DNA from: Amyelois transitella
Lineage: Eukaryota > Arthropoda > Insecta > Lepidoptera > Pyralidae
Assembly: GCF_032362555.1 (NCBI RefSeq)
Contig: NC_083514.1
Span: 11,207,001 to 11,271,000, forward strand
Reading direction: 5' to 3'
Length of the DNA: 64,000 nucleotides
Shown here: one piece after another, positions 54,096-64,000 of the stretch
Numbering within the stretch: the stretch's first letter is position 1
Layout of the letters: each line of letters begins with the position of its first letter
The notes under the pieces: model-generated
Seen by the model: only the letters and a program-made list of their open reading frames with translations
Databases searched by the model: none
Told to the model about the DNA's origin: nothing
Made by a program: the position numbers and the translations under genes

Positions 54096-56218
54096 TCTGA
54101 TACCTCGGCTACTTCACCTTGAGAAAATTGAAGTTGTATTCTACTCAGCAAAATATGAGACAGCTACTCTATAGATATGATGATTTATTATCATCGTATC
54201 CTAACCCCCTCTTTACTATCTATAAGCATGCAGTAGCATAGCTTGGCGCCTAGTAATATCTCAAACACTTCAGAAACCGATTGTATTGAACCCAGCAAAG
54301 TGGGAACTTTATTGTTGTGTCGCAAAATTGGTATCGTAACGACCGCATTGTCACTGTTGCTCTGCCGCAGGTACCGCGGGTTCCCACGTATTATTTCTTA
54401 AGAATCTGAGTACCATGTAGTGTAATTGTAGTCCAAAATGTACAAATAATGACAATGCAATTACTGGGGCCCTTGGCGGCTACCCGGAAACACCGCGAGA
54501 CATAGAAGTTAACAAAAACTAACTAATATTTGCGGTAATTAGCGGACACCAATTTGCCAGTTCTGCATGATTAATGATACGGATTTCTTGAAACGCTAAA
54601 TATAAACAACAATTATAATAATGGCTAAAATTTAATCACAGATAGTGTTATTATTCCATACTTGCGAACTAATCCGATCGATGTATGGTCAGGTTGATCT
54701 GTATAATTTGGTCACATTTTACTTGATACTTACAGCCTTTTCACCTAACTTCAACGCAGTAGCTATTCGAGTCATCTTTGATATTTGATGATGGGTAGAC
54801 ACCATTTAGGTTTATTATGCTCTAACCATTTTCCTTACGCTACTCAGATATGAATTTTACTTTAACACTTTGCATGCAATTTTAAGTCATGACAGCTTAA
54901 ATGGTAGCCATATAAATAAATATTTTTTAAATATTAAAACTAAGAGTGCGAAGAAAACTGCATGGCCGTCGTGGAAGTTGTAGTCTTTCCGCGACTTGGA
55001 CGGCTAATGAATAACGTTTTAAATAATATCGAAAAACAAGTATTGTGTGCGTAATATTCACATTTCTGAGGATTTCTTGATACGATACAGTTTCTTTGAA
55101 ACGGTAGTCAATCCGCCGATAGGAGGCAACATTATTCCGAGCAAAAGTGTAGAGACATATAATACCGCCCATAGTGATATTGGGATAAAAATAGGGATAA
55201 AGATCTTAGGTCTGACAAACTAAATCCGTCCGCACCAAACATGTCTGTGACTGTGTAGTTCCGAGTTCCGACCCGCCCAGAACTTAAATATTTGACGCCA
55301 GCGCTATCATTACCTTCATCTTTTCTCGACACTTTCAAAGATTACCTTAATATGCAAAACATATCCGATGAAACAACTGTAAAGGAACTATTTAGCAGGC
55401 TTGCGAAAGATAAAGTTCTAAGTTAAATTAATGCTCTTAAATATGAATAAAAAAATATGCACATTAGCAAAATTTTTCCATTCTAGAATTCTAAAGAACA
55501 AATCAATGAAAAAATATATATAATTAAACATAATCACAACCAAAATTATGATTCAGCACGGAAGTATTGAAAATGAAACTCACGTTTCACAAATCTCGTG
55601 CTTCTCATTCGATATGAATCATAATAATTTGGCAGTTCACCATAAATTACTGAAAATAAAAGTGACGCGTAACTTTCACTGTGTTCGCGTTGACGATGAT
55701 GGTAAAATTGCCGCGATTGTTGTTGTGACCATATAATCTAATGGCCGATAGTTAATGGCGCCGCATTTAGGGTTGCCATTCTAAGCAAAATATTAGGAAT
55801 GTTTTCTTCGACTTCAACGGGCCTAAGTCGGCTTCTAGAGGTCTTGGCGAAAGCAAGTCTCATGGCTTTCTCAAGAAAGTCACCATTAAAACGAGACGAC
55901 TGACGAAGTGACGAAGACTCCAGAATTTTCGGATTAATCTGTTGAGTTTAGGCAACCCTGCAAAGCGTCGCTCTTGTCGTAACCTGTAACGTACGAGCTC
56001 GACCATATATCACGTGGTTGATCAATATTTACGGAGCGCAAGTTCTTCGGCCCGCAGACGCCTGTTTACTTTCATTATATATTACGTAGACATACTCGAA
56101 ATTTGTCATTTAGTTATCAAACTTTTATTCAACGCTGGACTTTGTCTACCGGCCCCAAGAATAACGAGCCTCCGAGCTGAATTTTAATTTGTTTAAAAAC
56201 TATTTCTGTTTATTTATC
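54096..56218. other. Intergenic, no gene seen
   Basis: AT-rich DNA without conserved frames. AATAAA at 54915-54920 is a possible poly(A) signal for the gene to the left. Confidence 0.4.
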
Positions 56219-56266
56219 ATGGGTTTTCTTCTAAATCATATCAAATTAGGAGGTTTGCTGATGCAG
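56219..56266 (+). CDS. Possible first coding exon, gene continues outside
   Basis: ATG at 56219 opens MGFLLNHIKLGGLLMQ and runs straight into a strong CAG/GTAGGT splice donor at 56267. No partner exon is recognised up to 64000, so it would belong to a gene with a long first intron. A chance ATG-to-donor run is possible. Confidence 0.28.
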
Positions 56267-58608
56267 GTAGGTATTTTTAGCTAATGTTTTATATGCTTTG
56301 CTTTTAGTTATATGTTTATATGTTTGTCAAAATTTTGAACTCATCAATATTTTTGGCGAAGTTTCACTTACGATAATATCTATGTAAGTTTTCGGGTTGT
56401 GCCTCGTTGTAAGCTTTCGCGTGCATGTGATTGTTTGCAAGTAGAGCTCACATTATTAACTGCAATTCCTTAGATTTGCGTGTAAGCCTTTATCGAAAGG
56501 CTTTCGCTCCTGTATTAAACACGAAAGTCAAATACGGACTTGTGGAGTCGCGTGACATTGTTGTTTAAGCCCAATATTCACGAAGCTTTGGAAATATATT
56601 ACACAGACTGATAAAATCATTAATAGGTACGAGTATGCCCTTAAAAGTATATTTAGTCGTTTTAAGTCACAGCGCCTCCATTCACCATCCAAAACTTTAA
56701 CCTTCTTTATTAACCCCTCAACAGTCCTACTGAGTAAAGTTTGCTCAGTAGGACTGTTGATCACTTAAGGCAATCATTTGTGCAATATACTAGTATATCC
56801 ATACAGTATGCCTCTGTCAATTTATTAATATATCTTGTTCCGTTCATACAATGAATTGCAAAATATAATTTACTTTAAACAAGAAGAAAAGAACATAAAT
56901 CTTCTAGCTTGTCTGAAGCTGAAGCACAGAAAATTAGCTATCTCCATGGCGAAACCAGTTAGCCACACCAGTGAATTAGTTTGCCGGTCGGTGTCCCTGG
57001 TGTTAATTACTGGCAAACATCGCCGCGCAGCCGTGACCCGCGGTTTGCCGCTCGCCGCAGATCCTGAGACTGAGATCATCGCTCGCTCCCATTCGCCAAG
57101 GACTGGTTTTATGGAGCTAGATAATCCTTCATAACTAATTCTACTAAATCCGATATACGAATCCTTCGGAGCTGGTTATGCAGCTCATGTGAAGTCTACT
57201 TGCGTTGTGTAGCTTGAATCATGAATTGCTGGAATATTTTCTGATTTCCTCTCACATTTGGAAGCGCACATGCTAGAGGCGACATCTGAGTTTGCGGAAA
57301 AGGAATAAAGGACCAAAAATATAATATTTGTCTTTTCAATTTCTCTTGCCTTGGAAAATCAAGTCAAAAAGTAGTCTTTTTTTCAAAATAATAATAAAGT
57401 TGAGTAAATCATGGCCTCTTATCGAGATTTTTAACCAATATCCCGTCATCGCATCACCGGATCTGACACAGATACCCACATAAAGCCGCAATTAATAGCT
57501 GTCAATAGTTTTAATTTGTCTTTGATTACGGCCGACAGCTGACCGGGTTAGCTACAGTGGTTTCCGCGGCCAATGACCTCTATTTGCGCTTTTGTTCACG
57601 GTCCTGATGCCACCAGGGCCAATCCCGCTACTCTCACCTACCAGAGTTCAGGCTTTTTTTCGACACAATCGCAAATTCGCGCTGGTTCTGTGTACTTGTT
57701 GAGCGACTGGCCTATGACCGTTTCGTCAATTGATTTTCTACGCGTGCCCTTTACTAAGTATTATTGCCTAAGTTGGATTTTCTAGTTTTAGTTTTATTTA
57801 TCAGTTCATTGGAATGATTATTGTGAAGCGATTTAACATGAATTTGCAGTATGAACGGAACACATTATAAAACATACGCAGACTTACTTTTGATTTCATC
57901 GATGATACCATCCGCCTGTTCATTGCTAATTAAATTAGTTATCAAATTATTTTAGGAAAACATGACGTGAGTTATCTGCATGCATCCTCCGTCGCGTCTG
58001 AGAATCGGCGATGATGCGTTGACGTAAATCGTAATCATATTCGAGGAATTCGATTTTACTGCCGTACGAACCAACCTGGGGTGATGATGAGCGGGAAATA
58101 CGGATATGTAGAATCATTTATCGATACTTTTCAAGTGTTCCCATTAGTACACACAATAAATTGATCGAAATGTTGATTGAGTATGTTCTTCGGCAAGGTA
58201 ATTGGCAAAGGGTGTGGTTTAAGTAGAAACGTATTACACCTCTTCTATTGGATGGTCGTGAGGACATAAGTTTTGCAGACTCATCCGGACTTTCAAAAAT
58301 ATTTTACCTCATCTTACCTTAGAAAAGTATTTCAATCTAGCAGAGCCATTTTCTCCACTTTAGTTTGTTACAGTAAAGTGGTTTGATGGCAGCATGCGCC
58401 CGTGATCCCGGATTAAGGCCAACGCCGCAATTACTTGGTGCCGTGAGCTCATTCGGGATGATTTACTTGATTAACTCCTTTCACTTGTTCCGAGAAGTGT
58501 TTGCTTGACATTTAGCACGCTCCAAATTGAGAACGGACTCATCCTGACACACATGAAATGTACTAAAAAGGAATGGTTTCAGACATCACTAGATTTATGT
58601 AAGATACG
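56267..58608. other. Noncoding DNA, hairpin only
   Basis: Nothing recognised apart from the hairpin at 56718-56760. Open frames at 56835-57134 and 57573-57785 lack splice context and conservation cues. Confidence 0.35.
56718..56760. repeat. Perfect 17-bp hairpin
   Basis: TCAACAGTCCTACTGAG (56718-56734), a 9-base loop TAAAGTTTG and CTCAGTAGGACTGTTGA (56744-56760). The arms pair without mismatch and do not extend. Confidence 0.9.
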
Positions 58609-58810
58609 TACATACATAAGTACATAAAATCATGCCTCTTTCCCGGAGGGCTAGGCAGATAGGTCTACACTACATCTTTCCATTCGCCACGATCTCTGCA
58701 TATTTCATTTGCTTTGTCCACATTCATAACTCTCTTCATGGAAAACTTGGCGTTTTCACCTACTCTTGACCGGAACTTCTGCCAGGACTTGCTTAATTTA
58801 GTCAAGGATA
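58609..58810 (-). mobile_element. RTE LINE 3' fragment
   Basis: About 200 bases matching the RTE 3' region (TACATAAAATCATGCCTCTT, CCACGATCTCTGCATATTTC, ATTCATAACTCTCTTCATGG, CTTGACCGGAACTTCTGCCA). It diverges more than the copies at 17030 and 47526. Confidence 0.8.
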
Positions 58811-61772
58811 TATGTTTATGTATGTTATTACAAAAAAAAAAACAGTTATTAGGTTGGCTTATTGTCTTCTTTTGACGCACATACGAAATGTGTTCTGAGG
58901 ACAGTAGACGGATAGAAGTTGAGATCATTTTGAGAATGTGCGAGCAATCTAAAGGAGAGGTTTATAATTGCATTCTCGACACTTTCCGTCGTGCTTACTC
59001 ACTTTAATGGATTTCGGAATGAATTATTATAGCCGGGGACGCACTTTATGCAGCGGAGTCGTCGACCGCCGCGGCGCAGTCTGCCGACGCAGACGCTGGC
59101 CCGCCGCGTGCCGACGTGATCTAGGAACATTAAATCTCCATTGCGTGTGCAGCGAGCCTGCCAGGCGACATGTATTACGTTGGCGCTGGATTTACCATTC
59201 AGATTCTTTGCGTGTGTCTGTTTTATATAATGTATAAAGGACTTTATTGGCGAATTCATTGGACGCCCCGTGCGCGGATTGCCACAATACTCGTGTTAGA
59301 TATCTATTACTTGAATCAGAATTTTATTTTATAGCTAGTTAATTGACTGGTGGAAATAATGCTTTCCATGTATTGCTGTTTTATTGCTTGAGGTTTTGAA
59401 CTTTTCCATCACTTTGAAAATGAATTTCACTTCGAATAAACAAGCACGTAAGTATTAATTATAACATAAACCTTCCCATAGAACATTGTGTAGAAGAATG
59501 GGTGAATACGTACTTATTTGAATGGACAATTGATTTATACCGCTGATTGTTCTGGTTATTTATCAAATGATTTATCTACACCAATATTATCAGTCATCGA
59601 CAGACAGCATACACATATTGTTTGTAAACAATTAAACGATTACTTGATAAAATAAGTAGCTAAGTACTTATTCGATAACCTCAATCGTTTAACTCTCTTT
59701 GCCTTAATTACGAAAACCTACCACCTTTGTAGAATGACAGGTTAATAAAGAAAACACGTTCAAAGAAACATGTATATAGTAATCTTGATCTTATGATAGT
59801 TAAAAAGAAGTCAGTGCGCGTGGGTACGAATTGAAAAGATGAAATTCCCAAACAATCGATGTATTGTAAAGAGAAGACAAAGCGGCGAGCTGAACAAAAC
59901 ACAATGTAACATGGCAGTAGGCTCTAGAATTAGCATATAAACGGAAATTCGCTTTCTAATGATGCCGCGAGCATTGCGCGCCCGCGGTAATGAGAGTGAA
60001 AGCGCAGGACGCGGACGGTGCTGAAGGATATATCTACGCACGAAAATAAATCTCACATACGTACCATTAATGAATTTAATTCTCTCTTTTCTTGATACGT
60101 GAACTATCCAACTCAATCATTCATTTGTTTGGTGATAGTTTGAAAAAAAATCAGAAATAAACAACACATTACGCGTTGAGAAATTTGTTAACAATCTACG
60201 CCCTTCAATATCTTGTATCCTACCTGTTGTGTGGGTTGCGGTACAGCTAATTGGTACGACCTCAATTTCTAATATTATTTAGGGCCCTTGACTGGTATTG
60301 AATTGGGACTGTGTGATTGTCATCGCATGAGTGGTTTCCTTTTTAAGGTTGCGTCTGCCAGAATCTTCCAATTGCACATTCGCCAGTGTTAGGTTAGCCT
60401 CGCCACCGCTGAAATCGTTGATATAGAAAGTGTGCCACATATGACAGATAATGCTGTCAATCTGATAACTATGATAACATATTGATTTTGCATCCATTAT
60501 GATTATTGTAAGTAGGTCGTTTTGGTTGACATTTAGGGTAAACTACACAACGAAACCACCATTTTGTTTTTCGGCAATTTTTAGATAAATAATTCATCGC
60601 AAATTATTCTGGAATTTGATTAAGATGAGAGAGAATTTCGCAATTGTGCCGGGAGAATCTGGCCATGTATCCTTGTTTTAAACGTTTTCACAATAGCCGT
60701 TATCACTTCTTCAGAACTAACCTAATTTATAATATTATAATTGGTACTAAGCCGGGTTTCGAAATGTGTAATTGAAGCATTCAGGGAATAAGTTGAAAGT
60801 TCGAAATATATTGAAAGAAGGACAGATCTTATATTTACGACATTCTCTGTTCTTTGTCCCTTTTGTTAATAAATCATACACTCGTAGGACGGTGACCTCC
60901 CTCTTGAGCGGGCGGGGGCGGGGGCGGGGTCACGGCTGAGACGTTGTTTTAATTTAACAAATTGATATACTTACACGTGATTATGGCCATTTATTACGGG
61001 CACGTCTAATTTGCAAAATTGCTGTAAGTCGCCGCGTGCTGGCAGGAGAGCTTATACAGACGGTTCATCATCATCTCAGACTGCTTTGCCTTGCTTTGTT
61101 TAAGGCATTCTTTATTTCATTCAGAAATGGTTCTAGATTTCTTTTTTTATCATCTCAGTCACTATTCAATATTTTTTTTATTTCTATTTATTTTATGGTG
61201 CGTTCGCGAATTAGATAATTTAGTTTTTTTGTTCATAAATACTTCATTGTACATAATAAATTTTGCCAAATAAATTTTGTGGCACGGAGTAGGGTCAAAT
61301 ATAATTCAATTTTAACTTGGCATTAATCAGAGCTCAGGTCCTCTTCAGGCCATTGTCTCTCGCTGCGGTCGTTTTCATTTAGCGGTAATTATAACGTTAC
61401 TGTCTGCCTTGGTCCGCTCTGCCTATTTACGCCCAAATGATACCGTATCATTTCCAAGATTACTAACATCACCTTTAATAGGCTATTTGACAAAGTTCTA
61501 AAAACTATCTTAGGGTATTTATTTATTTATAAGGAGCCCTACAAAAATACTTTTCTGCCTTTTTTACAGCTATTTTATTAAAAAATCGAAAAAGAAAATG
61601 AAATATTCAAATATGCCGCCAAAACGCGACTTTTAGCAATATGGCGGCCATGGCATGCAGTGACGTAAATTTCGTGTAAATATCATACAAAGCTTGTTGG
61701 TGTTTCGAAAAGTTTTGATTTTCTCTTGTTTTATTTAACTTGTGCCACGTCATATGTGTAAAAATTATTAAA
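58811..61772. other. Noncoding DNA, no gene seen
   Basis: Mostly AT-rich. GC-rich patches at about 59030-59160, 59970-60030 and 60905-60945 (G-rich run GCGGGGGCGGGGGCGGGG) could be regulatory, but no exon is recognised. Confidence 0.35.
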
Positions 61773-61901
61773 ATGAGTTCCTATAAATGTTGTGCAGTGC
61801 CTGAATGCACTAATACAACAATAAAATCTCCTACGAAACTGTTTTTTTCTATGCCGATGGATTTGAATATTCGCAAGAAGTGGTTTCAGATCATGATCTA
61901 A
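61773..61901 (+). pseudogene. THAP-domain fragment
   Basis: ATG at 61773 starts a 42-residue frame, MSSYKCCAVPECTNTTIKSP onward, with FFSMP and KKWFQ. This is the N-terminal half of a THAP zinc finger (C-x-V-P-x-C-x-N, F-x-x-P, K-x-W). It stops at 61899-61901 before the second Cys-x-x-His pair. THAP domains bind DNA in P-element transposases and transcription factors. It is either a broken transposon or host exon, or a first exon spliced onward. Confidence 0.55.
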
Positions 61902-61967
61902 GATCAGTGGTTACCAAGATATACTTACATTGATGTTTTCACATTCCTCAGTTCGGCAGCATAGAAA

Positions 61968-62002
61968 TCTGGATTGTCTTTGAAGAAGACAATCCAGATT
62001 AC
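61968..62002. repeat. Perfect 15-bp hairpin after the THAP fragment
   Basis: AATCTGGATTGTCTT (61968-61982), loop TGAAG, then AAGACAATCCAGATT (61988-62002). Confidence 0.9.
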
Positions 62003-62316
62003 TTCTTCCAACCATTATTGCGTCCACTTTTGGTAGGTTTCGACTGTCAGCTTTCGCAGAATTGGTTACCATTATTAAATACCTATGTTATCTGAGTAAT
62101 CCTGAGCGATCAAACACTTATAAAATCTTGAAAAATAATAGCGAACACTAAGGAACGGTACGATCCACAGTCTGTTTATGGATAATTGACGTCATAATAG
62201 AAATAGCCAATCACGTTCGTTTTTAGTCACGTGACAGCTGCATATAAAAACCTAATTTTCTGAGACGGATTTTGTTTAAATAATGCAATATTTTTATCTT
62301 AGGAGAGTTTTTATCT

Positions 62317-62625
62317 ATGGAGTGGTCCTATTCTTTTTTGTATTAGTGCCGTGTGGTTCCCGGCACCAATACAAAAAAGAATAGGACCACTCCATCTCTT
62401 TCCCATGGATGTCGTAGAAGGCGACTAAGGGATAGGCTTACAATCTTGGGATTCTTTTTTAGGCGATGGGCTAGCAACCTGTCACTATTTGAATCTCAAT
62501 TCTATCATTAAGCCAAATAGCTGAACGTGGCCATTTAGTCTTTTCAAGACTGGTGGCTCTGTCTACCCCGCAAGGGATATAGACGTGAGCATATGTATGT
62601 ATGTATGTATGTATATTTTTATCTC
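62317..62625 (+). repeat. Full-length SINE-like element with inverted 5' duplication
   Basis: Best copy of the ATGT-tailed family: GTGTGGTTCCCGGCACCAAT, CCACTCCATCTCTTTCCCAT, GGGCTAGCAACCTGTCACTA, ATAGCTGAACGTGGCC, TCTACCCCGCAAGGGATATA and an (ATGT)n tail. TTTTTATCT flanks at 62308-62316 and 62626-62634. The first 33 bases (62319-62351) are an inverted copy of 62361-62393 with one mismatch. They sit inside the flanking duplication, so they formed at or before insertion. Confidence 0.88.
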
Positions 62626-62634
62626 GCGTTATTA

Positions 62635-64000
62635 CAAATCGCTCCAAAAAAATAATATTAAGACTGATGACATAAAAGAAATGTATATTTTTAATACAGT
62701 CAAACAGCCTATTATAGAACTATACATTTAATCATACATTTACGTTTGGCACAGCCGCCAAACGACATCAATCTTAAATTTAAATGTGGAAGAAAATACG
62801 GACTCGCGATCGCAATTTGATCCTGATGGACCTTTAATTCCATTTAGATACAAAACTTGTAATTCGATGCTGAGGATCATCATCTCTAAAGCACAATTCC
62901 AGTACTCGACTGCCGAACTTTGAGAAAGTTTAGAATTATTTAAATTACTCGCCCATTTACACCAAGCGTTGCTATTGCAAAATTTATCAAAACGACAAGC
63001 AAGTGATGTTTTGAATCTTTAAATTTGAATCGAATAAATAGGTGAAGATTCCTTGAGTTTATTCTTTTTACTGACATCATCATCCTGGTGTTTGGCCCGA
63101 TTGCCCTGGGATGATCCGCAGTCTGTATGGTGGACTACTAGAAGATAGTAAGGGTAGTACTATTGCCGTCACAGCGCCTGTCACCCGGTTATCATGGAAA
63201 TTGTTCCTTATTTTACCATACGCAAATAATCGATAGTGGACCACGTGTTCATCACGTGTGAGTGAATCATTAAATAAGCGAAGCGAGTAGTCTTGTCCTA
63301 CGCGTTTTCGTATTTGGCTGACAGCTGTGTAGGGAAAGTGACACAAATGGAACGCCAGTCAGTGGGGTCATGTGTGGGTGAAAACTTATGAGGAACGGTT
63401 AAACTGTCTATCAACTTATAAAAACATTCGGCTATGAATCGTCCTAGTTTCTTGTTCAACTATGGTATGATTTAAGTATGTTATTCTATAAAAAAATATC
63501 CATCATATTTTTTGTAAGTAGATATAGTGCGGTACATTCATATAGTAGATCAATCCGAATGGGAAACTATTGTGTACTGCAGGTGGTATCGAAAGAGGAA
63601 GTCGAAGTCCATAGCATTTAATGTAATTACGAACTTCCAAAAAACATACCAGCATTTCAGAAAACTTTCAAGTACGCCAGGAAATACCAGCAGCGTACCT
63701 TTCCCGTTCTTACTGTAAGTAATGCCCAATACGTTTCCGCGCTCCTTGACCTTCCGGGGTGACCCACTTCCCCAGATGTCGACGCGGGCCACGACACCGG
63801 CTTTCTGAAGGGCGGAGCGTATTGTGTTCTAAATACTTTTAATATTACTCCAGTTTATTGGAATCTTAAAAAAAATCTCAGTATAATCCTACCTAAATCG
63901 TTATTGTCTTTTTATGCGAATAGTTTTCTCATTGAAATTATTTTCCCCAGTGTCCGTGGGCGTTACGTGCCCATAATTTTTATCAAGCCGTGCGTAGGAT
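62635..64000. other. Right end of the window, no firm gene
   Basis: AT-rich, with one possible minus-strand exon or transposon relic at 63722-63825 described separately. Confidence 0.35.
63722..63825 (-). pseudogene. Possible Tc1-like relic or coding exon
   Basis: A minus-strand frame reads RSALQKAGVVARVDIWGSGS and then PRKVKERGNVLGITYSKN. The spacing KAG..ARV...SPR..K.R......YS loosely follows the DNA-binding end of Tc1 transposases. A GTAAGA donor follows. Either a decayed transposon or a real exon of an unseen gene; evidence is weak. Confidence 0.22.

Overview
The window is animal nuclear DNA, almost certainly from a moth or butterfly. The genes have spliced exons with GT-AG introns and AT-rich intergenic DNA. 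The closest matches I recognise are insect orthologues of cohesin STAG, Rab10 and proteasome alpha-6. The repeats include ATGT-tailed SINE-like elements and an RTE-type LINE of a kind common in Lepidoptera. The species cannot be named from the sequence.

Layout. 339-743 (+): a single-exon secreted cysteine-rich protein that reads as an interleukin-17-like cytokine, with three AU-rich motifs in its 3' UTR. 744-7577: gene-poor DNA with SINE fragments, a consensus CTCF motif and a possible TATA-driven noncoding first exon near 4.8 kb. 7578-30946 (-): STAG/stromalin (cohesin SA), rebuilt here from 21 in-frame exons, about 1191 residues. Its introns hold a 143-bp array of 12 units, a 10-bp minisatellite, a BEL/Pao relic, LINE and SINE pieces and a small fold-back element. 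31697-33668 (+): Rab10 in four coding exons, head-to-head with STAG, followed by 11 tandem copies of its own coding end separated by (TC)n tracts. 37806-44314 (+): a secreted dsRNase-like protein of the Endonuclease_NS family with an altered catalytic motif. Its second intron carries a 3.9-kb hAT element enclosing a Tc1 relic and an intact mariner. 44773-50611 (-): proteasome subunit alpha-6 in six exons, tail-to-tail with the previous gene, with a hAT-like element and an RTE nested in intron 2. 52117-54095 (+): a two-exon gene I do not recognise. 54096-64000: mostly noncoding, with a possible first exon, a THAP-domain fragment, SINE and RTE copies and two perfect hairpins.

How the parts relate. 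These are independent housekeeping and immune-type genes, not an operon. The most unusual structure is that two neighbouring genes, STAG and Rab10, each carry a nearly perfect tandem array of about 12 units made from the end of one of their own coding exons plus the adjoining noncoding DNA. In STAG this multiplies a 5' splice site. In Rab10 it multiplies the prenylated C-terminal coding tail together with a polypyrimidine-AG sequence. Transposon insertions are well preserved, with clear target-site duplications, and allow the relative age of several insertions to be read.
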